A DNA stretch of 30,305 bases, taken from positions 1 through 30,305 of the forward strand of contig JBBHKE010000769.1 of assembly GCA_037447655.1 (NCBI GenBank), given 5' to 3'. The notes beneath the pieces are model-generated. The model did no database searches. It was not told the origin of the DNA and worked only from the letters and a program-made list of their open reading frames with translations. The stretch is from Zygnema cylindricum. Lineage: Eukaryota > Streptophyta > Zygnematophyceae > Zygnematales > Zygnemataceae. Made by a program: the position numbers and the translations under genes. Shown piece after piece: positions 13,601-23,129 of this stretch (positions are counted from its first letter, which is position 1; each line of letters opens with the position of its first letter).

Positions 13601-13715
13601 CATTGTCATGAGGTGGCGCAATAGTAATTTGAAGAACTTTTTTCAGAATTTCATCTTCTACCTCTTCTTTACTGCGAGGAACTCGAACATTTGCCACTTT
13701 ATTGTGTTCTCCCAT
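1137..13715 (-). CDS. Ubiquitin conjugation factor E4 (UFD2/UBE4 type, C-terminal U-box), with two lesions
   Basis: This is the E4 polyubiquitin chain-elongation factor (yeast UFD2, human UBE4A/B, Arabidopsis At5g15400), which extends chains on substrates handled with Cdc48/p97. I place exons at 13353-13715, 12448-12726, 10591-10826, about 9248-9344, 8833-8987, 7946-8294, 7648-7800, 6921-7124, 6234-6346, about 5756-5858, 5594-5641, 5033-5236, 4259-4354, 3753-3875, 2963-3055, 2235-2479, 1605-1691 and 1137-1241. Nearly all are bounded by GT-AG sites with matching phase. Family landmarks in order are [117 protein letters not shown] and the U-box. The Met at 13715 lies 11 residues upstream of where the Arabidopsis protein starts; an in-frame stop and a possible 5' UTR acceptor precede it. 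The sum is about 1,018 residues against 1,038 in Arabidopsis. An in-frame TGA (5753-5755) and two missing segments mean it may be a damaged allele, a pseudogene or a sequencing artefact. Confidence 0.9.
2480..2962 (-). other. E4 intron with ambiguous 5' boundary
   Basis: The upstream exon ends ...SYREE at a canonical AG|GTCGGT donor (phase 0). The strong acceptor TTTTCTGTAG at 2481-2480 requires phase 1. The frame works only with a second donor four bases later (exon end 2959, CG|GTTTTT), or with a weaker acceptor after TATGAG about nine bases into the exon. Either way the flanking sequence stays in frame. The region encoded here is a variable part of the family, so homology does not decide. 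Confidence 0.6.
3056..5032 (-). other. E4 introns between exons ending 3055 and 5033
   Basis: Three introns (3056-3752, 3876-4258 and 4355-5032) separate small exons encoding the conserved E4 core: FRPKELL at 3753-3875 and the [13 protein letters not shown]...PFLLPEM segment at 4259-4354. The introns are AT-rich with A/T homopolymer runs, such as about 15 A at 3542-3556 and about 14 A at 4578-4591. ORFs within them have no family resemblance. I see no other genes here. Confidence 0.7.
5642..5755 (-). pseudogene. Interrupted segment of the E4 coding sequence
   Basis: Exon 5756-5858 reads ...NLLKLYVDI and then TGA at 5753-5755. If one base (the T of that TGA) is skipped, the next codons read EF, exactly as expected after DI in E4 proteins. 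About 20 further residues expected before the LEYLW motif at 5641 are absent, and no intron with conventional boundaries restores them. An 8-base direct repeat (cgatcgga at 5643-5650 and 5738-5745, 95 bases apart) brackets most of the abnormal stretch. It may be a real frameshift/insertion or a sequencing or assembly error. Confidence 0.6.
5859..6920 (-). other. E4 introns around the [10 protein letters not shown] exon
   Basis: Introns 5859-6233 and 6347-6920 flank a 113-base exon (6234-6346). That exon encodes [14 protein letters not shown] and [17 protein letters not shown], one of the most conserved blocks of the family. The exon lies in a frame overlapping a longer but meaningless ORF. 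Its phase-2 donor at 6233 joins cleanly to the acceptor at 5858, giving [17 protein letters not shown]. Nothing else was recognised. Confidence 0.75.
7576..7636. repeat. (GA)n microsatellite in an E4 intron
   Basis: About 30 GA units lie on the plus strand, which is (CT)n on the coding strand of E4. The run starts 11 bases after the GTAAGA donor at 7647 of the exon ending ...CFESAIR, placing a long pyrimidine tract right behind a 5' splice site. ORFs rich in RE or LS dipeptides here come from the repeat. Confidence 0.98.
8295..8832 (-). other. E4 intron containing a perfect hairpin
   Basis: This 538-base intron separates the exon ending GGRLNF from the exon starting [13 protein letters not shown]. 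It has a GTATGC donor, a TTTTGTAG acceptor and phase 2. Apart from the inverted repeat at 8728-8761, nothing was recognised. Confidence 0.75.
8728..8761. repeat. 14-bp perfect inverted repeat with 6-base loop
   Basis: The arms 8728-8741 and 8748-8761 (GTGGATTAACATTC and its exact complement) flank the loop acattc. The hairpin lies inside an E4 intron, about 100 bases from the upstream exon. No T-run follows on either strand, so it is not a terminator. It could be a tiny foldback transposon remnant or an intronic structural element. Confidence 0.85.
8988..9248 (-). other. E4 region lacking an expected coding segment
   Basis: The exon starting at 9344 matches E4 ([15 protein letters not shown]...[11 protein letters not shown]) down to about 9248. 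The next recognisable exon begins at 8987 with [10 protein letters not shown]. Family members have about 35-40 further residues between these points: a helix with a TRE..VL.(F/Y)LA core. I read all three minus-strand frames of the interval and found nothing like it. The acceptor at 8988 is good (TTTTTGCAG), but the donor of the upstream exon cannot be identified. The interval contains GATC-rich sequence (9081-9110) that also occurs in the other lesion. Confidence 0.6.
9345..10590 (-). other. E4 intron with GATG-rich stretch
   Basis: This 1,246-base intron has an AG|GTGCAG donor at 10590, a TTTTGCAG acceptor at 9345 and phase 2. Positions 10490-10570 are rich in imperfect GGATGAT units and look like a degenerate short tandem repeat. 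A 10-base minisatellite lies further along. No gene was seen. Confidence 0.75.
10330..10412. repeat. 10-bp minisatellite, consensus catgactttt
   Basis: About eight imperfect copies of catgactttt (variants catgaccttt, cgtgactttt, catggtttt) run head to tail. Both ends carry the variant atgacatacat, so the array is framed by near-identical border units. It lies within an E4 intron. Confidence 0.85.
10827..12447 (-). other. Large E4 intron, 1.6 kb
   Basis: The donor is GCT|GTAAGT at 12447 and the acceptor GGTGCAG at 10827, phase 0. The join gives [23 protein letters not shown], matching the E4 family without a gap. The intron is AT-rich. I found no embedded gene, and short ORFs on both strands resemble nothing known. 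Confidence 0.7.
12727..13352 (-). other. First coding-region intron of E4
   Basis: The exon 13353-13715 ends ...SIMGTLK at an AAG|GTGGGT donor and joins at 12726 to [14 protein letters not shown] (phase 0), which follows the family alignment. Nothing notable was seen inside. Confidence 0.75.
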
Positions 13716-14359
13716 ATTAATAACCTCGGAAACTTCCTTTACCTCCAGGAACTCTTGCCTCGCTGCTGGACACTAAATACGCAAGACAAAAAACGACAGG
13801 ATTAGATGTTAAATTGCAGGAGAAATAACATTCTTCTCCTTCTGAAAATGGTTGATAGAAAGGGACAGGTTCCTAATTTCCCGGATGATCAAAAGAGTTC
13901 ATAAAGATTGCAATAATGTCAAAACCTCTTCTATACTATTCTCTCCGCGTTGTCTTAATCTTGTGAAGTGTAAACGTTCGCGGAGCTCAAACCTTTACCG
14001 TGGGTCAATCCACAATTTTACATACATTCGATTTTCGGAAGGAGTCACGTCGTCCCAAATTTCAAATTTAATTACTCTGCGCTCTGAAGCATTACTGTGG
14101 CCTCTCAATCCTCTGATTGATGTCGAGTTATCGACACTTCAGCTTGTGTGTCTAGAGTTCTGAACTCTGGAATTCCCCTGGTTGTCACCTGTCTGGCTAT
14201 AGGTTGCGGTAATTGTTGTTGTGAAGACTCGTCAGGTGCACTGCTGTTGAAGGTTTGTACTAGAGAGGGCGTTAGCCGGCAAATTAGTGACGAGTGATTG
14301 GCGACAACATTAGTTTTCAATACAGAGCTTTTTACTTCATTCTTATTGCAGACGCGTTC
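13716..14359. promoter_or_regulatory. Shared divergent promoter of the E4 and LSMT-like genes
   Basis: Only 644 bases separate the two start codons, so both promoters and 5' leaders must fit here. On the LSMT side, TTCATTCTTATTGCAG ending at 14351 looks like a 3' splice site nine bases before the ATG, suggesting a 5' UTR intron. On the E4 side, CAG|GTGACA at 14189 could be a donor and the CCAG at 13766 an acceptor, again giving a leader intron. An ACGT core lies at 14048-14051. No clear TATA box was found. Confidence 0.6.
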
Positions 14360-17300
14360 ATGGCTGCTGTATGCTATACTTCGAAGTTGACGGTGTTACA
14401 GTGTTCTTCATCAACTCACTATCATAGATCACATTGTGCAGACAAAAATGTAGTTCTCACTAAGTTTAGGTCATGGAATGCTGAATCCTTATTCCATTGC
14501 AAAGGTTGCTCAATTGATAGAGTTACTTTTAGATTAAGAAGAGGTGCAAATACAGGTATTTTTGCAAGCTTGGCGACAGAAGCGGTAGTGGGAAACTCAG
14601 GCTCGTTGGATTCCCGGCTGGATGCTTTCTGGACATGGTTTCTTGAAAAAAGTCAACTTAATGCCTCCAAGGTTCCTGTTAGGCCGCGTTTAGTGCCCGA
14701 AGGTTTGGGTTTAATAGCAGAAAGAAATTTGGGGTCCGGTGATGACATTTTCAATGTACCTGACTCAGTCTGTATCACTAAGGATACTGTAAAAGCTTCC
14801 CCTATAGGAAAACATGTAACCGAGCTGAAGCCCTGGATAGGACTTGCGTTGTTTCTTGTAAGTGAAAGAAAGAATATCGGGTCAAGCTGGAAGCCGTATT
14901 TGGACATTCTTCCCACCAAATTGGATTCGCCTCTTTTCTGGTGAGCACTATCGGGCCTCTCGTGTCATTTTCCGTTTCATTTGCACTCTTCGTATTGCAC
15001 CCACCTTATGTGTACAGAACGTTGGGCAAATTTGCATGTGTCTGTTTATGAGAAACATTGCTGTTGGTTCTAAGTGCGCCTGTTTTCCATGCTATCTTTA
15101 TAACTTTGATTGTCTACATACACTTTTTCGTAATGATAGATTTTCTTATTTTATTATTTGCATTTATTTGACAACTAAACGAAGGCAGAAGCAAAAAAGG
15201 TTGAATGTCACTTGAATCCCTTAACCAGTGCCTTTGACTGCATTCAATCTTACACTGGAACCTTGTCAACTTATGGATGGTACTCATTATGCATTATTCA
15301 GCTCTTCGTTACTCTTAATCGTCAAATTTTTTTGCAGAACAGTGTTGGTTCCTTAGATGCCTAGGTGGTTTGTTCCTCTTTATTTGAAGTAGAATGAAAG
15401 CTGAATGATGATTGTAAAGGGAAAAACTGGGCTTTGTGTGAATGCTTTTTGCAGGACAGAAGAGGAGCTTTTGGAGATTCAAGGTATGGACCCTTCACAT
15501 TCATGTACTTTTGCAGAAATTTTGCTTTGTATAGTGTGTAAACTCTTTGTGTTTTTCCAGGGGCGTATGAGATGTGTCACAGACGGGAAACTGATCTTCA
15601 GAAGTTGTTATGAATGCTCCTAAAATTAGCGAAATAAATTTATGACAACTCTTTGGAGCTATGGATGTGAAATTATATTAGAGCAATGGGCTCTTGCAAC
15701 ATGTGATAAGCATGATGGCCGGAATCTGGAATTTAGTAACTGCCTTACTTTGCTTCTAACTATTCAATGTTGTCTTCACCGCAGTTCTGTCAGAGAGTCA
15801 ATATTTTTTTCAGGTTAATGGATGAAGGTTCCTGAAGTCATGCCCTGTATGGCTGTTAGTCTTGTAAAAGCTGTGTTGTGTTTTTTATGTCATAAACACT
15901 CAATGCTTAAAGTTGTCTTAGCACCCTGGACAACGTCTTATGTGCATCTCATAATCAAGAAATTATTTCATATGCCTTTTATAGGCTGTGCTATATACTT
16001 ATTATTCCATAGGCTATAGACTACAGACTATGCTATTGCCATAGGCCTATTCATATTGGCTGTGCCATAGACTTCATCTGCCTGTTTCTGGCCTCATTCC
16101 AAACCGAGATCTACTGCGCCCTACTTACAAAATGTTTAAGCTCCTTGCAAGCTGTCTGGTTTTTAGTATTAATTTTTTAACGTTTTCGTATTAAAAGCAC
16201 TGCACAGACAAGTGCACAACTTTACTAGGAATCAGAGGGGAGATGATCAGCTTTTGGAAATCATATTTTTTGAAGCTAATTTCCAGTTTAAATGAGGGTT
16301 TTACTCTCCATTGGATTCTTTGTCCAATAGTACTGTTGTAAAATTGCTATACTCCCGCTATAAATGCAGCGTACTCTTCAAAAATATCCGACGTGGGCGT
16401 TTGGTTTTCTTCTTTGGTGATCACAGCGATATAACAGCATTTTGACTCTAGTTTTGTTCGATCTATTGTAAAATTTCCACTTAGTTGCACCTTAGTGATG
16501 CTTACTGGTGAGCCCTTTCGCCTTGGGCTCCCTAGCGTTTCTTACCTTTTTTTTTTTGAGTGCCCTAATTTTGGCCTCCAAATCGCCAGTAATACCCTGT
16601 TTAGTGTGGTGCTTTTGATGTTAAGATGTTTGGGAACTATCTTTCCGTTACTCATTGAGCCTAAGACATTTGCATAGGCAGGCCATGCACTAGCGTTTTT
16701 TTCGAATTGAATTTCAGTTCAAGCTGATAGCATTTTTCATAAAACGTAAGTGAAAGCTCGCTTATGATTTTTACAGGGTGACTGCCTTGTGACATCTTCT
16801 TGCACTTCCTTATGCCAAATTCATTTTGACGACATTATCTTTTTGGAGCATATTCTGTAACCTGCCTGTATTGGCAAACTTCACTACTTCCATCATGTCC
16901 TGTTTCATTTACCAAAGCTTGATTCACCATTTTTGTAATGATGAATCCGATTTTTCCTGTTAGTCTACTCATGTAGGATCTCCTGTGATCCAGTGCCCAT
17001 TCCATCACTTTTTTTCAAAATATCTAGTAAGGGTCTCTCTGTTTTGACGCCATCCTTCTCCTCTAGCCATATGCTCGATTAGCCATATTCTCCGTTTTAT
17101 GGCTGGTATTTTAACTGTTGGCAGGAAGAGTACTTGAATTCTGCCTCTAGGTCTGAACTTCGCTGGGGTTCCCACTTCCTTCAAGCTTTAACGGATTGAG
17201 GCCTGTTGCCAGGCACACAGCTCCTGGGATCTGTGGAGAGCTACAGAGAATACTTGGAGACAGAGTTCAACCGGCTTCAGGAGGAAGTGTTGTCTCCAAA

Positions 17301-20300
17301 TTCTTCAATTTTTGATGCCGAAATATTTACGCGTGAGGCTTTTATTTGGGCCTTTGGCATTCTTCGCTCGCGGACGTTTCCTCCACTCACCGGCGAAGAT
17401 ATCGCACTTGTGCCTCTTGCTGACTTTGTAAGTCCTTTTGTTTTTTTCTCTGCTTCTTTTGCGGTCTAGTTCTAAGGCTGGAAAGCCACTTATTGGCTGG
17501 GCGGGAGGTGACTTTTGCGATGCATTTTGTGGGTTAAATGGGCTGTTATTGTTGTCAATTTGTAGATAAATCACGGAGTGGGAGGCTCTGTTCCAGCAAA
17601 AGCAATATGGGAGAAACGTGAGGGAAACCTGTTTGACCGACAAAAGGTCGTGGCAATGAAGGCTGGACGTAGTTATTCTGCCGGGGATCAGGTTAACCGT
17701 CTACCATAATTACTGTGAACCATGTCTAGGTGCTGATAGATATAGGTCCTATGGTCTTGCACATGAATTACCGTGGGCCATGGTTTTGACGAATCCTAAA
17801 ACTTGTGGATGTAGCTCTCTTATCTTGCTGACTTCATGTGCCATGAACCATACCATTTTTTCATCCCTACTGGCAGTCCATCTAGACTAAATGCAGTGTA
17901 ATGGTGTAGTTTTTGATAAGACTCCTTGTTACCAGCGCAGGCATTCTGGTCGGTTTACATTGTCATTTAATGTCAATTCCTGTAGGTAATGCATATGTCT
18001 ATCATGTTAGAGAACTTTGTATGGTTCAACGAAGCTATTAACGAAGGTTGATAAGTAAACTCAAATGTAAAATATTTATTCTGCATTAGCGGGTTTAACC
18101 CCTGTGAGTCGATTGATGATTGTGGTTCACAATCGATGTAGCCATGATGCAAATCCATTTCTGGCAGTAGTCCGGGGATTTTTATGAGCTTCAATGACCA
18201 TGAAACGCCGAGTGTGCTTCATAGCTTTCTAATCACCTTGCCCTTTGTGGGTGATTGTTTTCTCTTGATGGTTCAGGTTTTTTTGGAGTATGGTCAAGAT
18301 AAGAGCAATGGTCAACTTGCCCTTGATTTCGGTTTTGCTGAGAAGGAGACAGCCATGGGGGCATCAGGAAATATAGGGAGAAGAAGTCGGGATAGCTTCA
18401 CATTAACTTTGGAGATTGCCGAATCTGATCGACTTTTTGATGATAAGGCCGATATTGCAGAGCTCAATGGAATGTCGACCACTGCTTATTTTGATCTTCT
18501 TAGAGGGGAGGGTCCTCCAGAAGATATGCTCACATATCTTCGACTAACGGCTTTAGGAGGACCTGATTCTTTCCTACTTGAGGTGATTGACTTGTTATTG
18601 ACTTGCCATTTTCTTTGATACAACGGAATACCCATAGCACCTGAAAGGATGAACTGCTACTCACGGTTCAACTTTCTTTTTTTTTGCTTCAAAGTTGAAG
18701 TAACGACATGATATTTTCTCAGGCTTGAAAAACTTAAAGCATAGTATCTCACTTGTTGAACAATTTATTATATGGATCCACTTATTTTACATATCGTATA
18801 AAGTATACTGTTATCAGCTACATCAGTATGTGTGTTTAAAACATGCGGAAACTTCAGATGAAGTTCAAATGAATATTTTCCAAAGTTGAAATTTTTTGTG
18901 ACAGTGTGAAATTTGTCGCTCTTAACTTTCAACTCTTGGAAATTTTTACATGACACGCTCATTTCATGCAATCTCCGTAGATGCTTCCACTTTTTGAACG
19001 TTTTATCAAGCACAGAGAAGAAATCACCAAATAGTTATGTTTACTCCACAGATCTATGCTATGGTAACTAAGACTTGCGTGGCGTAATTTCTAGCCATCA
19101 GTATATATCGGCTCATGTTTTCCGCACTCTGAGATTTAGTTCTTATTGAACACCTCATGAGATAATTATCTAAAGCATTGTTGAGTATTACGGTACACCG
19201 ATCATCGCTGTTACAGTTAATTACCCTAATTCCAGGTAGTGGTTTTTTGACACGAACTCATAAATTAGTGTTAATTAGTCACGTTGCATAACGTAGTTTA
19301 GTGTCATTGACTTTAACAAAGTGTTATGGCACAAATAATTCATAGGTTCAAACTTTTTCTTTTCCAAGTGCAAGGATATATTCCTTATATCAGCTGAAAG
19401 GGGTGGCCTGTCCAAATATGTTCTCAACTGCTAATTTATTTCACTTTCTGCTTATTAAAATGTCTCATTTCTTGTTCTTTTCTTTCAGGCTCTGTTTCGG
19501 AATGCTGTTTGGGGACATCTGGGATTACCTGTAAGCAAAGAAAACGAGGAGGCAGTTTGTCAGGCAATGATTGATGGCTGTCGATCTGCTCTCTCCGGAT
19601 TTAATACTTCTATTGAACAGGTATTACAAACTTACCTTTTTCCAACCACCTTAGCGATCATGTCTTGGGAGGTTTAACCCCTGCTGGCGATTCTAATTTT
19701 TCCAGGCAAATTGTTTTTTTTTTTTAATGATAATGATAGGCACTGCTCGGAAACTTCTTTTTTTGTGTGTCATAAATATGAAAATAAAGGATTGTAGAAT
19801 CTAGAAAGGACTATCATGTTAAGCAAATGAACCGGAATAGCTGAAAAGGAAAGGGTTTTTGTGAAATTAAATAGGACAATTGTTTCCTGGTAAAAGAGAG
19901 CCTGGTGTGACAGGAAGTGAAAACTTTTCTGGAGAATGGGAGTGATTTTAAGGTTAGACAGAGATTAAAGGATGGGTTCAGATGACTCCATGGCTTCATG
20001 ATCTCATCTGGCTACATGAAGTGGAGCGCTAAACTGAAAACTTATTGAAATTTCTGCTATAAAATTTCTTCCACTGTCAACTTTTTGTTTTGACCATTGT
20101 GGCCTTGAATGGGGTAGAGGTGTAACTTTTGTAAAGTACACCATTCATTGTTACTAGATAGTGATTCTTATTACAGGCTCAATATATAACGTTATTGGTA
20201 TTCATCCAATCGGGAAATTTCTGAAATCCTCTTCAATAGGCATCACTACTATCAGAGTGAAAGTTTCAAGTAGGATATGAGGTGTTAACCCTAATATATC

Positions 20301-20794
20301 GAAGGCTATAGCTGCTCAAAACACACAACAAACAAGAATCAATTATGAATTTAAAGGTGATGTGATGGGTTGGTGTCCACTCTCATTAACGCTACCAAGA
20401 TTATCAAAAAGTATGACTGTATTGGTGTTAGGAATTTCAATCATGATGAACGGTGTACTGTTGTGTTTATCACAATATCCGCTCTTTAAATATTTATATG
20501 ATATTCCTAAACCGAAGACTTGAAGCTTCACTAAAACGAGAAGTTTATTCGGACACGCAGGATATCAGGTTGCTTAAAGACTCGGGCCTAAGTCGAAGGC
20601 AAGAAACTGCGGTAATTGTTCGATTGGGAGAGAAACAGATTCTGGTGGAGTTACTGGACTGGTTCGAGGCACGGATGCAAGGTTTGGATAACTTGGAGTA
20701 TTATGCTGAGAGGAGGTTAAGGGACCTGGGACTATTGGACGACAGAGGAAATATGACTCCCTGGGTGAGTGGGGCAGAGGTGATTTGCTGTTGA
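14360..20794 (+). CDS. SET-domain protein-lysine N-methyltransferase, Rubisco LSMT type, probably chloroplast
   Basis: The family transfers methyl groups from S-adenosylmethionine to lysines of chloroplast proteins (Rubisco large subunit, fructose-bisphosphate aldolase). Exons are 14360-14940, 15455-15483, 17213-17427, 17566-17691, 18277-18582, 19489-19620 and 20561-20794. All phases agree, giving 540 residues. The first 80 residues are rich in Ser, Thr and basic residues, consistent with a transit peptide. The SET region runs from about residue 82 (LDAFWTWF), through EGLGLIA, ELKPW, WAFGILRSR (250-258), ADFINHG (273-279) and EYGQDKSN (321-328), to LALDFGF. The Rubisco-LSMT substrate-binding domain follows (LTLEIAESD, YLRLTALGG, LFRNAVWGHL, LEYYAERRLRDLGL). 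The start was chosen at ATGGCT (14360) because an acceptor-like site lies between it and the upstream in-frame ATG (14294). The catalytic Tyr is kept, but two other active-site Tyr are replaced. The last exon reads through a perfect GTGAGT donor at 20765, so an alternative 3' end is possible. Confidence 0.92.
15455..15483 (+). other. 29-nt micro-exon of the LSMT-like gene
   Basis: The exon encodes TEEELLEIQG with its split flanking codons (Trp 194 at the left, Gly 204 at the right). The acceptor is CTTTTTGCAG and the donor GTATGG. The peptide matches the conserved (S/T)EEEL.E(I/L)QG block that follows the YW/FW motif in LSMT proteins. The introns on either side are 514 and 1,729 nt. Confidence 0.9.
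15484..17212 (+). other. Intron 2 of the LSMT-like gene
   Basis: A 1.7-kb AT-rich intron. Around 15980-16070 there is a cluster of imperfect ataggct/atagact units that looks like a short degenerate repeat. No embedded gene was recognised. Confidence 0.7.
17692..20560 (+). other. Introns 4-6 of the LSMT-like gene
   Basis: Introns 17692-18276, 18583-19488 and 19621-20560 separate the exons encoding the end of the SET region and the substrate-binding domain. The final acceptor (ACACGCAG|GATATC at 20561) was chosen because SIEQ-DIRLLKDSGL then follows the family alignment exactly. I found nothing else in these introns. Confidence 0.7.
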
Positions 20795-22700
20795 AAGTTT
20801 CGATGCAGTAATACAGAAAGAAATTATAGCAACAGACGAAACTGTAGAAACAAGAAATTGAAAAAAAAAATGAAAAAAAATGAGTTTTTTTTGGGGAGAA
20901 TAATGCTTTAGAGAGTCGTGAGATTCAGAGGTCAAACTGCTGCAAGCGGAGGGTATAGTTTGTTTGTTTTTCCGTTTTTTTTGTGGTTAAGAAAGTAAAT
21001 CTTGGTTTGCATAACTGGAGCATGGCTTTTAGGGTTTTCACTGACTTTTTATATTATGATGGGGTGAAATTCCTTGCAGGTTTTCAACGAGTAAAGTGTT
21101 TGTCACCAGTTGTCCTCTGGTGAACCACCGGTCCATGCTCTTAAATTTTAATATCAGTTTGTCATCGGTTAGTAGTTGTAGGCGAGGTTCTTAAATTAAA
21201 TCGGTTGTTTCTTTCCTCGCATTCGTTCAACGTTTTTTTTTGGCACTTTCCAACCAAGCCTTACCATAGTCCATGAGTTGTGAAGCAATGGATGTAATAA
21301 TCTTTACATGTCAAGACTCAAAAATGCTTGGAAATGCATATATTTGTTGTAGGAGCGGATTTTGTGGTTCCACGATGTTGTGTATCTTTCGACAAGCTCA
21401 AAGTTGTTGTGCGGTATATCATTTCAAAGTCAAAGTCAAAGTCAGTCATGCTGCGTGTCTTAGGGAGGTCACGGTGCAGGAAAGCAAAGGACGGCATTAT
21501 TAAAGGCCTTTAGGACTCAAGTGGTCGACTATGAACCAAAATCGTACCAAAAAGAAAACGAAGCAAGACAAAAAACTGAAATCAGGAAAAAATGAGATGT
21601 CTAAAAAATATCTTTTTAAAGGTTGTTATACCTGTCTTGTGAGTTTTTGCGATCAACTCTCATGTTTGGACAAAATCGGTTACTCTCACAATGGAAAATG
21701 TGTATCTTTTCATACATTCTCCTCTTTTTTTTTCCATAAACACACATGAATTGCAAAGCTTATTTGCTGCATAGATCTCCTCTCTCTATTTCCCCCTAAA
21801 AAAATCTGTCATTTGGAAGCTTCTCCTCTGTCACCCAAATTGAAATTGTTTGAGAGGCTTTTCTGGTTAAACTCTTGTGTATTGTGTTTGAAAAAAAGGC
21901 TACTATCCTCTTTTTTTATCACTAATCTAAACAAAGGTAGTTTTAACTTGAACCTGCGTGAAGTTTATTCTACAGCTAATGATTTCCATCAATTAATGAG
22001 ACTTGTGAGATTGAAAAAAAAAAAACTTGACCATAAATTGAACATTCAAGTCATGTCCAAAAATGGCTCCATTCTCTGTAGATGGTGAGGGTGTCATCTG
22101 TTTCATTCTCAGTATGATTCACTTTTTACTTTTAAATTTTGTGTCTTTTAACGAGAACTGTGACGGTTTTAAATCACCCTAGTAAGAAAGGATGCCAGTC
22201 CAATTTAAAGTTATTCATGCTTGCTTGGTATTTTTTTTTATCAATCTAATTAGTGTGGAAAGTATTCTTGAATTCAAGATTTGGCCCCTTCGAAACTCAA
22301 AGAAAAACCCGAGTCAGAATGGCCATTGACCAAAAGTTGCTTTTTTATAATAGTGCTTTTTTCCATTTCAGAGCACAATCAGAAGTTGAAAATTTGCATA
22401 CTTTCTGAGAGGGTGTGTTTTTTACCTTACCTGGATACAGTGGATTTTGTCTTTCAGTTTAGATGGTGCTGGTGTGGATTTTTCCAATGGAACAAGTTGC
22501 CAATTTTTTTACAAACGGTTTAGAAATGCACTATAATGAGTGTGGTTTTAAGGCTTGAGTTGGAAAATCATATATACATGTATATATATACATATATGCA
22601 TGAGTTTATTAACTTTATTTTGTATTTGACACAGCTCAAAATCGTATTTTACATAATCGTGGTTGTAGGTGGTACGCAAATCCCACTCTAAATTTTATTT
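20795..22700. other. Intergenic region with no supported gene
   Basis: This region includes the 3' UTR of the LSMT-like gene, whose end could not be placed. It is AT-rich with many T-runs. Two local features are a short caaagt tandem run at about 21424-21443 and a 16-base perfect palindrome tatatacatgtatata at 22571-22586. Short ORFs show no recognisable motif. Confidence 0.6.
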
Positions 22701-23129
22701 ATTGCCCCTTACAAATCGAAGTAAAACGATCATGTGAGAGATAACGTGACAAAAATTGGAAAAAGGAAAGAGTTGGAGAAACTCCTCCCCCATCCGATGG
22801 CTTTCGCTTGTTAGGTTGCTCGTTTGGTCTGGAGTACTTTCTTGACCCATTTCCTTGATTCTGCTCTTCAAACATTTTTTTCCCAGGTGGACGACCTCCC
22901 CAACCTCTCTGAACCGTTGTAGCTTTTTCTTTTCTCACAAGATGTTTCCCCCACCGCCCTCCATACCTGTTCACGCACTTCCCCTCCCACCCCAACATTT
23001 GTCTCATATGTTTCCTCCTTTCATGGTCGCTCCACTAACGTCCTTTATAGCTGGTAAGTCATGGGGCTATAGATCATAAGGCTATTGATCGCGGGTCTAG
23101 ACCTACCGTCAAGCATCGTTTCCTATTTG
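22701..23129. other. Intergenic, strand-asymmetric segment
   Basis: The plus strand is rich in C and T between about 22840 and 23040, and a 102-codon minus-strand ORF (22699-23007) is rich in Gly, Arg, Lys and Pro. I recognise no domain. Because it adjoins the retroelement-like fragment it may be part of the same insertion, but nothing in the sequence proves it. Confidence 0.35.

Noticed and set aside
14105-14320. Minus-strand ORF as an extra N-terminal exon of E4
   Set aside because: Its best donor (CAG|GTGACA) is phase 0, whereas the available acceptors before 13715 need phase 1. Family proteins start near the 13715 Met. It may be 5' UTR.
14294-14359. Upstream in-frame ATG as the LSMT start
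   Set aside because: A convincing acceptor (TTCATTCTTATTGCAG) ends at 14351, between it and the ATGGCT at 14360, and the extra residues have no transit-peptide or family character.
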